From Shimwellia blattae DSM 4481 = NBRC 105725 (lineage in GTDB: Bacteria > Pseudomonadota > Gammaproteobacteria > Enterobacterales > Enterobacteriaceae): 64,000 bases of DNA. A program made the position numbers and the translations under genes. The stretch spans positions 2,914,001 to 2,978,000 of the forward strand of contig NC_017910.1 of NCBI RefSeq assembly GCF_000262305.1, given 5' to 3'. Below, piece by piece: positions 42,812 to 51,501 of this stretch. The notes under the pieces were generated by a model that worked only from the letters and a program-made list of their open reading frames with translations, was not told the origin of the DNA and searched no databases. Within the stretch, counting starts at the first letter, position 1. Every line of letters begins with the position of its first letter.

Positions 42812-42852
42812 AGCAATTGCTGTGCCAGAAATAAACAGCACCGCAATGGCGC
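42812..42852 (-). promoter_or_regulatory. Sigma-54 promoter of glnK-amtB with NtrC-like site
   Basis: On the minus strand TGGCAC (42827-42822), five bases, then TTGCT (42816-42812) match the RpoN -24/-12 consensus exactly. Ten bases further upstream GCACC-N5-GGCGC (42838-42852) is close to an NtrC half-site pair (TGCACC-N5-GGTGCA) with one arm mismatch. Predicts induction under nitrogen limitation. Confidence 0.88.
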
Positions 42853-42916
42853 AGCGAAGAGACAGGGAATCACCGGGCCGGGCGGCCCGTAACCTGTGGA
42901 GGAGACATCAGAAAAT

Positions 42917-42947
42917 AAAAAAACGCACCGTGATAGTGCGTTTTTTG
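42917..42947. terminator. Terminator downstream of mdlB
   Basis: ACGCAC (42923-42928) and GTGCGT (42936-42941) with flanking A-run and T-run, immediately after mdlB and behind the glnK promoter region. Confidence 0.75.
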
Positions 42948-42976
42948 TTCAGTATTGCACTCCCGGTGCGCGCCGG

Positions 42977-44770
42977 TCAGGGGGGTGTGGCGATACCGGC
43001 CCCGGCGGCCTGGTGCCCGCCCTGCGCCAGCTCCTGGCCTGCCAGCTGGAGCTGGTACATCTGCCAGTAGCGGCCACGGGCGGCCAGCAGCTGCTGGTGG
43101 GAGCCCCGCTCGACTGCCTCGCCGCGGTGCAGCACCAGAATGGTGTCCGCCTCGGTAATGGTGGACAGCCGGTGCGCAATCACCACCAGGGTGGTGTGCT
43201 GGCGCACCAGTCTGAGCGCCTGCTGAATCGCCTGCTCAGTACCGGAGTCAATATTTGCCGTTGCCTCATCAAGGATCAGGATTTCAGGCAAATCCACCAG
43301 CACCCGCGCCAGCGCCAGTAACTGCTTTTGCCCGACGGATAACGTATTGCCCTGCTCCCCGAGCAGGGTGTGGATCCCCTCCGGCAGGCTGCGGGCCAGC
43401 GCCGCCAGTTGTACCGTTTCCAGCGCCTGCCAGACCTGCGCTTCGCTGATATCGCGCCCGAGGGTGACGTTTGCCAGAAAGGTATCGGCCATCACCACCG
43501 GATCCTGTTGCACCATCGCAATTCCGCTGCGCAATACGCTGTGGCTCAGGCTCTCCAGCGGGCGGCCGTCAAACAGGATCTCCCCCCGGGTCAGCGGGTA
43601 GTAACCCATCAGCAAATTGGCAAGCGTGCTCTTGCCGCTGCCCGTGTGCCCCACCAGGGCCACAAACTGCCGGGCGGGAATATGCAGGTTAATATCGCGC
43701 AGCACCAGGTTATCGGCCCGGTAGGCAAACGAGAGATCCCGCAGGGTAATCTCCCCCGCCTCCAGCGGGCGCGTATCCGGGCCATACCCCTGGCGGGGTT
43801 TATCCATCAGCTCGAAGACCCGCTCCCCGGCCACTACCGCCTGCTGGAGCATGGACTGCTGAGTGGTCAGCTCGATTAAAGGCTCGTTAAGCCGCCCGAG
43901 GTAGCTGATAAACGCATACAGCACCCCGACCTCAATACTCCCGGAGGCGGAAAACCCAAACAAAATCAGCAGGCCACACAGAATCAGGGCGGAAAACAGG
44001 CTCAGCAGCGGGCGCAGTAAAAAGCCGTCCAGGCGCAGGATCTGCATCCGGGCCTGATAGTGGGCTTCGCTGGCGGCCAGCATCCGCTCGCCAAACCGGC
44101 GCTGCTGGCGGAACTGCTGAATCACGCTCATCCCGTTGATGATTTCATTAAAACCATCGTTAATATCCGCCAGGTAACCACGCACCCGGCGCACCACCGG
44201 CGTACTCAGGCGCTGGTAAATCACCATCACCACCAGAACCGCCGGGAAGATGGCAATCGCCACCAGCGCCATGCGCCAGTTCAGGCTGAACATCGCCACC
44301 AGCATCGCCCCCACCAGTGCGGCGCTGCGCAGTACCGTTGCCACCACCGTCACATACAGATCGCGGATCACCTCCGTATCGTTCGTCACCCGGGAGATAA
44401 GCTGCCCCACCGGCTGGGTATCAAACTCGCGCAGCGGCTGGCGCAGCGCGGCATCCATCACATCGGTACGCAGCTGCTGCACCACCCCGACGGCGGCCTG
44501 GTTAAACAACAGCGACTGGCTGTAATGCAGCCCGGCGGCCAGCAGTTGCAGGCCAATGTAGGCCGCCACCAGGCCAGAGACCCAGCCCAGGGGTAGCTGG
44601 CGGCTGACCACCAGATTATCAATAAAATAGCTGATAAGCGCCGGCCCGCTCACCTCTGCCGCAGCCGCGACCCACAGCATCACCACCGCAATAATCAGCT
44701 GCTTACGCCATGGCGAACCATAGGCCAGCAGGCGCTTTAACGTAGGCCATAACTGCCCGAAATTACGCAT
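42977..44770 (-). CDS. mdlB: ABC exporter half-transporter MdlB
   Basis: A 597-residue type I ABC exporter half (E. coli MdlB 593): six membrane helices (about 20-310), then the nucleotide-binding domain with Walker A GHTGSGKST, Walker B ILILDEA and the variant signature LSVGQKQLL, where the usual LSGGQ Gly is Val as in E. coli. It presumably heterodimerises with MdlA; substrate not established. ATG 44770 overlaps the mdlA stop by 8 bp. Confidence 0.93.
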   Translation of the reverse strand: MRNFGQLWPTLKRLLAYGSPWRKQLIIAVVMLWVAAAAEVSGPALISYFIDNLVVSRQLPLGWVSGLVAAYIGLQLLAAGLHYSQSLLFNQAAVGVVQQLRTDVMDAALRQPLREFDTQPVGQLISRVTNDTEVIRDLYVTVVATVLRSAALVGAMLVAMFSLNWRMALVAIAIFPAVLVVMVIYQRLSTPVVRRVRGYLADINDGFNEIINGMSVIQQFRQQRRFGERMLAASEAHYQARMQILRLDGFLLRPLLSLFSALILCGLLILFGFSASGSIEVGVLYAFISYLGRLNEPLIELTTQQSMLQQAVVAGERVFELMDKPRQGYGPDTRPLEAGEITLRDLSFAYRADNLVLRDINLHIPARQFVALVGHTGSGKSTLANLLMGYYPLTRGEILFDGRPLESLSHSVLRSGIAMVQQDPVVMADTFLANVTLGRDISEAQVWQALETVQLAALARSLPEGIHTLLGEQGNTLSVGQKQLLALARVLVDLPEILILDEATANIDSGTEQAIQQALRLVRQHTTLVVIAHRLSTITEADTILVLHRGEAVERGSHQQLLAARGRYWQMYQLQLAGQELAQGGHQAAGAGIATPP

Positions 44771-46547
44771 TGCTTGCCTCTTCTTCCTGCTTGTTACGGG
44801 CCTCTGGCCCGTCATCCAGCGCGGCTTCCAGTTGCTGGTAACGGTACATATCACGATACCAGCCCGGCCGGGCCAGTAGCTGCTCATGCTGACCACGCTG
44901 GGCAACTTCCCCCCGGGCGAGCACCAGAATCTCACTGGCGTGGGTCAGGGCGGATAACCGGTGAGCGCTGATAATCACCGTGCGCCCCTGCCCCCAGTGG
45001 CGCAGATTGTCGAGGATCTGGTGTTCCGTGCGCCCGTCCACCGCAGAGAGCGCATCATCCAGCAGCAGAATTTCTGCCTCCATCAGCAGCGCCCTGGCAA
45101 TCGAGATACGCTGTTTCTGGCCGCCGGAAAGCATTACGCCGCGCTCGCCTACCTCGGTGTCGTACCCTTCCGGCAGGCGTAAAATATCCTCATGGACCGA
45201 GGCCAGACGCGCCGCCTGTTCAATCTGCTCCCGGGTGGCCTCTGGCCTGCCGAGAGCAATATTACTGGCAACCGTGTCAGAGAATAAAAAAGGTGTCTGG
45301 CTGACGACCGCCAGCCGGGCGCGCCAGCTATCCAGTTGCAGCTCAGACAGCCCAATCCCCTGGTAGCAAATACTACCCTGCACCACATCGAACTGGCGCT
45401 GTAGCAGCCCCAGCAACGTGCTTTTCCCGGAGCCGGTCGGGCCGCATAATCCCAGCATATTGCCCGGCGCTAACCGGAAATCCACCTGGTGCAACGTGGG
45501 CTGTTGTGTGTCCGGGTAGCAAAACTGCCGGATATCCACCGCCAGCACGCCGCGCCCTTCCGGCACCGGCCGGGTGCCATCGGCCACTACCGGCGGCTCG
45601 TTCAGCAGGCTGCGGATCCGGCTGTAGGCCGCACTACCGCGCTCAACAATGTTAAACATCCACGCCAGCGCCAGCATGGGCCAGATCATCAGCCCCAGGT
45701 ACATCATAAAGCTGGTGAGCTGGCCCAGTGTCAGGCTGCCGTGGAGTACCATCCAGCTACCGCCCCCCACTGCCAGTAAGTTCGCCATACCGATGGCGAT
45801 ATAGATGGTCGGGTCAAAACGGGCGTCAACCCGGGCAACCCGCATATTGCGCTCGCCGGTCAGTTTTGCGTCGCGGGCAAACAGGGCCGACTGGCGATCT
45901 TCCAGGCCAAAAGCCTTGATCATCCGGATACTGCTCAGGCTCTCCTGGGTGCGATCGTTTAGTGAGGAGAACGACCCCTGAGCCAGTTTAAACCGCTCGT
46001 GAAGCTGATTGCCGTAGCGGTGGATCACCAGCGCCATGACCGGCATCGGAAGCAGCGCCAGCAGTGTGAGCGGGCCGCTTATCTGGGTACTCATCATGAT
46101 CAGTACCGCACAGCCCATTACCATCGAGTCCACCAGGGTTAATACCCCTTCCCCGGCCGCAAACACCACCCGATCCACATCGTTGGTGGCGCGGGCCATT
46201 AAGTCGCCGGTGCGGTGGTTAAGGTAAAAACGGCTCTGCTGTTGGCTGAGCTGGCGATAAAAATCTGCCCGCAGGCGCACCGCCAGCTGGTAAGACGCAC
46301 CAAACAGCAAAATGCGCCACACATAGCGCAGCAAGTAGACCATCACGGCGATGAGCACCATCACCCCGATCCACATCAGGATCCGGGAGGCGCTGGCGTG
46401 TTCGCGGGTCACGCTGTCAACGATTACCCCCACCAGCCGTGGCGGAATCAGTTGCAGCATGGCAATAAACATAAGCAGAGCCACAGCGCCGAGGTAGCGC
46501 CGCCACTCCTGGCTGAAGTACCAGCCTAACTGAGTAAATAATCGCAC
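44763..46547 (-). CDS. mdlA: ABC exporter half-transporter MdlA
   Basis: A 594-residue partner of MdlB (E. coli 590) with an N-terminal six-helix domain and an ATPase with GPTGSGKST, the canonical signature LSGGQKQRI and ILLLDDALSAVDG. The start is a GTG at 46547, giving RLFTQLGWYF as in E. coli, with AGGA ten bases upstream; another in-frame GTG at 46580 has no ribosome site. First gene of mdlAB, 63 bp after decR. Confidence 0.92.
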   Translation of the reverse strand: MRLFTQLGWYFSQEWRRYLGAVALLMFIAMLQLIPPRLVGVIVDSVTREHASASRILMWIGVMVLIAVMVYLLRYVWRILLFGASYQLAVRLRADFYRQLSQQQSRFYLNHRTGDLMARATNDVDRVVFAAGEGVLTLVDSMVMGCAVLIMMSTQISGPLTLLALLPMPVMALVIHRYGNQLHERFKLAQGSFSSLNDRTQESLSSIRMIKAFGLEDRQSALFARDAKLTGERNMRVARVDARFDPTIYIAIGMANLLAVGGGSWMVLHGSLTLGQLTSFMMYLGLMIWPMLALAWMFNIVERGSAAYSRIRSLLNEPPVVADGTRPVPEGRGVLAVDIRQFCYPDTQQPTLHQVDFRLAPGNMLGLCGPTGSGKSTLLGLLQRQFDVVQGSICYQGIGLSELQLDSWRARLAVVSQTPFLFSDTVASNIALGRPEATREQIEQAARLASVHEDILRLPEGYDTEVGERGVMLSGGQKQRISIARALLMEAEILLLDDALSAVDGRTEHQILDNLRHWGQGRTVIISAHRLSALTHASEILVLARGEVAQRGQHEQLLARPGWYRDMYRYQQLEAALDDGPEARNKQEEEASNA

Positions 46548-46610
46548 GCGATTGGGTTCCTGGTAGCCGGTAAACGGCACGGGAGAAAAAACAAAAACGG
46601 GCCGCCGGGA

Positions 46611-47072
46611 TCACTCTCCCAGCGGCAGTGCTGTGGTGTATTTTATCTGCTCCATGGCAAAACTCGAAGTGACATCGCTTAGCCCGGGAACCTGGTTGAC
46701 CATCCGCTTGTAAAAATCATCATAGCGTTTCATATCTGCCACCTGAACGCGCATCAGATAGTCATACTCCCCGGCCATGCGCCAGAAGCCCAGCACCTCC
46801 GGCATACTGCTGACCACCCGGACAAACTCACAGTACCACTCGCGGCTGTGCATCTGGGTTTTAATCAGCACGAAAGCCGTCAGGCCGATGCCCAGTTTTT
46901 CCGCATCCAGCAGCGCCACATGGCCCTGGATAATGCCGGACTCTTCCAGCCGTTTCAGGCGCTTCCAGCACGGGGTGGTGGTCAGATTAACTGCATCTGC
47001 CAGCGCCTGCAAAGAGAGTGTGCAATCCTGCTGCAGCAGTGCCAGCAGCTTCCGGTCAGTTTTATCTATCAT
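46611..47072 (-). CDS. decR: Lrp/AsnC-family regulator DecR (YbaO)
   Basis: A 153-residue Lrp-type regulator: N-terminal helix-turn-helix (MIDKTDRKLLALLQQDCTLSLQALADAVNLTTTPCW) and a C-terminal RAM ligand domain (from about 66). E. coli DecR activates cysteine detoxification (cyuPA) in response to L-cysteine. It is divergent from a cysteine-desulfhydrase-like gene here, its likely target. The pairing matches Salmonella ybaO-cdsH as I recall it. Confidence 0.93.
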   Translation of the reverse strand: MIDKTDRKLLALLQQDCTLSLQALADAVNLTTTPCWKRLKRLEESGIIQGHVALLDAEKLGIGLTAFVLIKTQMHSREWYCEFVRVVSSMPEVLGFWRMAGEYDYLMRVQVADMKRYDDFYKRMVNQVPGLSDVTSSFAMEQIKYTTALPLGE

Positions 47073-47195
47073 TTCGCCACCCTGGAGTAAAATTTTCCCC
47101 AGAAAAGCATTTATATGGGCAATTTAGCAACCTTTTTTTCCGCAGTTTGCCATAGCATAGCTCCCTGAAAGATTGTCTGCCCCGCAGGAGCCACC

Positions 47196-48260
47196 ATGAC
47201 CGCTAACTGGGTAACCTACGCCATTAATGAAATCAATGCCGATGCCCAGCGCTCGGCCGACACGCACCTGATCCGCCTGTGTTTACCGGCGTTTCCGGGC
47301 ATCAATATCTACCTTAAAGATGAAAGCACCCACCCCACCGGCAGCCTGAAACACCGGCTGGCCCGCTCCCTGTTTTTATATGGTCTGTGTAACGGCTGGA
47401 TCAAACAGGGCACGCCGGTGATTGAGTCCTCCTCCGGCTCTACGGCGGTGTCTGAGGCCTGGTTCGCCCGCCTGCTGGGGCTGCCGTTTATCGCCGTGAT
47501 GCCCGCCAGCACCGCCCGGCGTAAAATTGAGCAAATTGAGTTTTACGGTGGCCGCTGCCATTTTGTGAACAGCGCCTGTGAAATTTACGCCGCCTCTGAG
47601 CAGCTGGCCCGGGAGCTCAACGGCCACTATATGGATCAGTTTACCTATGCTGAGCGGGCCACCGACTGGCGCGGCAATAACAATATTGCCGAGAGTATCT
47701 TTCGCCAGATGCGCTGCGAGCCCCACCCGGTGCCGGACTATATAGTGATGAGCGCCGGAACCGGGGGCACCTCGGCAACCATTGGCCGCTACCTGCGCTA
47801 CCAGGGGCACCCCACCCAGCTGGTGGTGGTTGATCCTGAAAACTCAGTATTTTATGACTACTGGCAGCAACGGGATCCGCAACTGCGCAGCCACGCCAGC
47901 AGCCGGATCGAAGGGATCGGCCGCCCGCGCGTGGAGCCTTCCTTTATTCCCGATGTGGTGGATAACATGATCCCGGTGGCAGACAGCGCCAGCATTGCCA
48001 CCCTTCACTGGCTGGAGACGGTTCTGGGCCGCAAAGCGGGGGCATCTACCGGCACCAATATGTGGGGGGCCCTGCAGCTGGCCGCGCAAATGCGCGCCGA
48101 AGGTCGCCAGGGGTCTATTGTGACATTGCTGTGCGACAGCGGAGAGCGCTATCTGGATACCTACTACAACAAGGCGTGGGTTGCGGAGCATATCGGTGAC
48201 TTAAGTGCCAGCCAGCAGCAACTGGCAGCATTGCTCGACGGCAATAGCCATAGTATGTAG
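47196..48260 (+). CDS. cdsH: PLP-dependent cysteine synthase-family protein, probable L-cysteine desulfhydrase
   Basis: A 354-residue fold-type II PLP enzyme. Lys52 in PTGSLKHRLA is the Schiff-base lysine, SSSGSTAVSEAW binds substrate carboxylate, and SAGTGGTSATIGRYL binds the PLP phosphate. It lies divergent to decR across 123 bp, suggesting cysteine-induced degradation to pyruvate, sulfide and ammonia, as described for Salmonella CdsH. E. coli K-12 lacks a gene at this site. Family certain; cysteine desulfhydrase is inferred from context and similarity. Confidence 0.8.
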   Translation: MTANWVTYAINEINADAQRSADTHLIRLCLPAFPGINIYLKDESTHPTGSLKHRLARSLFLYGLCNGWIKQGTPVIESSSGSTAVSEAWFARLLGLPFIAVMPASTARRKIEQIEFYGGRCHFVNSACEIYAASEQLARELNGHYMDQFTYAERATDWRGNNNIAESIFRQMRCEPHPVPDYIVMSAGTGGTSATIGRYLRYQGHPTQLVVVDPENSVFYDYWQQRDPQLRSHASSRIEGIGRPRVEPSFIPDVVDNMIPVADSASIATLHWLETVLGRKAGASTGTNMWGALQLAAQMRAEGRQGSIVTLLCDSGERYLDTYYNKAWVAEHIGDLSASQQQLAALLDGNSHSM

Positions 48261-48817
48261 CCGCCCCGTCCTCCCCAAATAGTCGCTTTAGTGCTGGCAA
48301 TATGATTCGGAACATGTCCATTCAGTGAACGGGCTCCGCGCCCAGACAACCGACATTACTTTTACGCAGGGCTGCCCCCTGCGGTAAAACAAAACAGTTT
48401 CAGCGGCTGGAATGCCGCTGAATATCAGTTAATAGCCGCGAGGGTGTTAACCCCCCGCATAAAGGCAATCGGCGAAAACGCAGGTGCAGCTCAAGGACTG
48501 GCTGCCAGGATGGCAGCCAGAAGGAAGGTTGAGGCATGGATGCCGAATCCTGACTGGTCCGCCAGAGCAAACCGGAGTTGCAGCGAACCGCGCAGCGGCG
48601 ATTGACCGCGGGCCGGCGAGGTCTCCAGGAGGGGGCCGGTCCCCCCTCCTGGAACGCGACCAGGTTCCGCACACAACATATGAGTGCCCATCGTAGGGGA
48701 GCGGAACCCGTTCACCGGGCGTTCATATGTCTGAACCTGAAGCGGATGCGAATCGCTATTCGCCCCCCTTCACATAAAAAAAGCCGGGACACTGTCCCGG
48801 CTGGCTGTAATGCCTCA
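48261..48817. other. 557-bp non-coding gap with many strong hairpins
   Basis: No credible gene. An imperfect 19-bp inverted repeat, GTGAACGGGCTCCGCGCCC (48325-48343) and GGGAGCGGAACCCGTTCAC (48697-48715), 17 of 19 matching, encloses 391 bp with hairpins at 48360-48389 (one bulge), 48399-48422 (9 bp perfect), 48498-48520 (10 bp perfect, GGA loop), 48624-48653 (12 bp perfect) and 48663-48708. This is compatible with a large structured RNA or a small non-autonomous element. See findings. Confidence 0.6.
48774..48802 (-). terminator. Intrinsic terminator of cof
   Basis: AGCCGGGAC (48782-48790) and GTCCCGGCT (48794-48802) form a 9-bp stem; on the minus strand it is followed by a run of T (48781-48775). 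Confidence 0.92.
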
Positions 48818-49636
48818 TTATTCGGGGGAATAACTCAGATGTGGTGTGTCCAGCCAATGTGTCAAATAGTGGGCAATGGCCTGACCGGCACAGTGGCCGA
48901 TGACCGGCAGCTGCGGCAGGGACTGAATAAGCTGGGGCATCGCATTCCCCATTATCACCCCGCGCCCGACACAGGAGAGCATCTCCTGGTCGTTCATCGC
49001 ATCGCCAAACGCCATACACTCCCTAAGCGGTATCGCCAGCCGCTCGCTCAGCGCCCGCAGCGCGGTGCCTTTGTTGCAGTTGTGAGGCAATACTTCCAGG
49101 CAGTCTACCGCTGAAAAACAGACGGCGGCGCTGTCGCCTAACTGTTCCTGCAACGCAATGCGTAACTGGCATAAATCTTCATGGTCGCCGCAAAAACAGA
49201 TTTTGGTGACCTCATGGGCGCTCAGGCGCCGCAGATCCGCTAACTGATACTGAAACCCGCTGTAGCCGTGGGCCTTCAGCAACTCGGGCAGCGGCTTGTC
49301 GGTCAGCCAGCCGCTGTCATTAAACACGTGCATACTCGCCCGGGTATCCCAGTGGCTGTGGAGCACAGACTCCGCCACCTCCGGGGCCAGATCACAGCGA
49401 AACAGCGGCTCCCCACTGGCGCTGTGGATCCGGGTGCCGTTACCGGTAATCAGCCAGCCGGATAACCCAAACCGGCGCAACAGAGGCTGCATTTCCAGAA
49501 TATGGCGCCCGGTGGCGAAGGTCAGCGTAATGCCGCGCTCGCGCAGGCGGCCAAGGGTACGCAGGGTTTCATCCCCGGGGCGGTGATCCGGCATCAGCAG
49601 GGTGCCGTCCATATCAAACGCAACCAGTTGTGTCAT
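48818..49636 (-). CDS. cof: HAD-superfamily phosphatase Cof
   Basis: A 272-residue Cof-type HAD hydrolase (same length as E. coli Cof, which hydrolyses HMP-PP and other phosphates). Motif I DMDGTLL with Asp8 and Asp10, motif II TFATGR, the cap domain in the middle, and motif IV FGDAMNDQEML. ATG 49636 follows GAGGA; the longer frame adds ten residues. Divergent from ybaE. Confidence 0.95.
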   Translation of the reverse strand: MTQLVAFDMDGTLLMPDHRPGDETLRTLGRLRERGITLTFATGRHILEMQPLLRRFGLSGWLITGNGTRIHSASGEPLFRCDLAPEVAESVLHSHWDTRASMHVFNDSGWLTDKPLPELLKAHGYSGFQYQLADLRRLSAHEVTKICFCGDHEDLCQLRIALQEQLGDSAAVCFSAVDCLEVLPHNCNKGTALRALSERLAIPLRECMAFGDAMNDQEMLSCVGRGVIMGNAMPQLIQSLPQLPVIGHCAGQAIAHYLTHWLDTPHLSYSPE

Positions 49637-49691
49637 ACATTCCTCGCGGTGTGAGGCACTTAACATGCCGTTCAGTATCGGCTGTTATATG

Positions 49692-49728
49692 CGGAACAAA
49701 TAGTGAATACTTAATAAAATTTGTTCCG
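49692..49728. promoter_or_regulatory. Perfect 10-bp inverted repeat between cof and ybaE
   Basis: CGGAACAAAT (49692-49701) and ATTTGTTCCG (49719-49728) are exact reverse complements separated by 17 bp, ending six bases before the ybaE ATG. Likely operator for a dimeric regulator, perhaps YbaE itself. Confidence 0.55.
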
Positions 49729-49733
49729 GTTTT

Positions 49734-51437
49734 ATGTCTATGCGCCTTCTTAACCGACTCAACCAGTTCCAGCGCCTGTGGCAGCCCTCCCGGGGGGAGC
49801 CCCAGCAGGTGACCATTCCTGAGCTTGCCGGTCGCTGCTTTTGCAGTGAGCGCCATATCCGCACCCTGCTGCATCAGCTGGCGGAGCGTGGCTGGCTGTC
49901 CTGGCAGGCCGCCCCCGGGCGCGGCAGGCGTGGGGTATTGCGGTTTCTGACCACGCCGGATGCGGTGCGCGCCTCCATGATGGAGAGCGTGCTGAATAAA
50001 GGCCAGCAGCAGAACGCGCTGGAGCTGGCCCAGCTGGCACCGGAACAGCTGCGCCAGGCGCTGCAGCCGTTTCTTGGCGGCCAGTGGCAAAACGATATCC
50101 CCACCGTGCGCATTCCTTATTACCGCCCCCTTGAGCCGCTGCTGCCGGGGTTTCTGCCCGGTCGGGCAGAGCAACACCTGAGCAGCCAGGTTTTCAGCGG
50201 GCTGACCCGGTTTTGCCAGGGCAGCGCCCGGCCGGTGGGGGATCTTGCCCACCACTGGGAAATTACCGACGACGGCCGCTGTTATGCCTTCTGGCTGCGC
50301 CCTTCCCTCTACTGGCACCAGGGTGAAAAGGTCACCGCCGCCCATCTGGTAGAGAGCCTGACACAGCTATGTGATGATCCGCAGGTGGGCCGGTTGTTTG
50401 CCAGCATTGCCGGGCTGGAGGCCCCCGCCCCGGGGCTGGTGCGGATCCGGCTGCATCGCCCGGACTACTGGCTGCCCTGGCGCCTGGCCTGCTACTACAG
50501 CCAGCTGCATTACCCGGGGGAGCCGCACACCGGTTGCGGGCCGTTTAAGATAGCGCAGTTCAGCCCGGAGCTGATCCGCCTGGCGCTCCATGAGCGCTAC
50601 CATCTGACCCACCCGCTGATTGGCGCCGTGGAATACTGGATAACGCCCCAGCTGTTTGATGCGCGCCTCGGCACCAGTTGCCGGCACCCGGTGCAGATAG
50701 CCATCGGCGAGCAGGCGCAGCTCACCTCGCTGCGCCCCATTGATAACCGGCTGAGCCTCGGGTTTTGTTATCTGGCTATTAAGCAGCAGGGGCGGCTGTC
50801 TGCCCGCCAGGCAAAGTGGCTCATGCACCTGATCCACCAGAGCGGCCTGTTAACCACCCTGCCCGTTGAAGATGGCCTGATCCAGCCCAGCCGTGAGCTG
50901 TTGCCCGGCTGGCCACTGCCGGACAGCCGCCACTGTGAGCCCACCCCACTGCCGGCCACACTCACCCTGCTCTACCACTTACCGGTAGAGCTGCACGCCA
51001 TGGCCAGCCAGCTGGTCAGCCATCTGGCCCGGTATGGCTGCACGCTGACGCTGCGTTTTCATGATGCCAAAAACTGGTCCGGCTGCCCGGATATGGACAC
51101 GGCCGATATCCTGATGGGGGACCGGCTGATTGATGAGGCCGCCGAATATACGCTTGAACAGTGGCTGCGCAGCGATGTGCTGTGGCAGGCGGTCTTTTCC
51201 CCGCCGCGCTACCGCCAGCTTCTGCACCAGCTGGATGAGATCCAGCAGCAGAGCAGCCCGGCGCAGCGTATCGCCGGGCTAAAAGCGCTGTATGAAACGC
51301 TGATGGCCGAATCGGTGCTCACCCCGCTGTTTAACTACCACTACCAGATCCACGCCCCCCCAAATGTTCAGGGGGTGCATATTAATGCCCGGGGCTGGTT
51401 CGATTTTACCCGCCTGTGGCTACCGCCCCCGGTCTGA
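49734..51437 (+). CDS. ybaE: SgrR-family transcriptional regulator YbaE
   Basis: A 567-residue protein (E. coli YbaE 566): an N-terminal winged-helix DNA-binding domain (LAGRCFCSERHIRTLLHQLAERGWLSW, about 32-58) fused to a periplasmic-binding-protein-like SBP_bac_5 domain, the SgrR layout, but with no signal peptide, so cytoplasmic. Ligand unknown. A weak ribosome site precedes ATG 49734, and a perfect inverted repeat lies immediately upstream. queC follows 64 bp later. Confidence 0.92.
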   Translation: MSMRLLNRLNQFQRLWQPSRGEPQQVTIPELAGRCFCSERHIRTLLHQLAERGWLSWQAAPGRGRRGVLRFLTTPDAVRASMMESVLNKGQQQNALELAQLAPEQLRQALQPFLGGQWQNDIPTVRIPYYRPLEPLLPGFLPGRAEQHLSSQVFSGLTRFCQGSARPVGDLAHHWEITDDGRCYAFWLRPSLYWHQGEKVTAAHLVESLTQLCDDPQVGRLFASIAGLEAPAPGLVRIRLHRPDYWLPWRLACYYSQLHYPGEPHTGCGPFKIAQFSPELIRLALHERYHLTHPLIGAVEYWITPQLFDARLGTSCRHPVQIAIGEQAQLTSLRPIDNRLSLGFCYLAIKQQGRLSARQAKWLMHLIHQSGLLTTLPVEDGLIQPSRELLPGWPLPDSRHCEPTPLPATLTLLYHLPVELHAMASQLVSHLARYGCTLTLRFHDAKNWSGCPDMDTADILMGDRLIDEAAEYTLEQWLRSDVLWQAVFSPPRYRQLLHQLDEIQQQSSPAQRIAGLKALYETLMAESVLTPLFNYHYQIHAPPNVQGVHINARGWFDFTRLWLPPPV

Positions 51438-51501
51438 AGCACTGGCACCGTGCGCCTGCGGGCGCTACCATATGCGGCTGTCGGTACAAAAAAGGGTGAC
51501 T

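Noticed and set aside
42957..42971. TGCACTCCCGGTGCG near the end of mdlB as a second NtrC site
   Set aside because: Spacing is two bases too short for the NtrC 17-bp dyad.
48400..48715. Overlapping short frames on both strands in the cdsH-cof gap (about 60-90 residues)
   Set aside because: They lie across the strong hairpins, have no ribosome sites and skewed composition (Arg/Ser/Pro/Trp-rich), and are best explained by the structured DNA.
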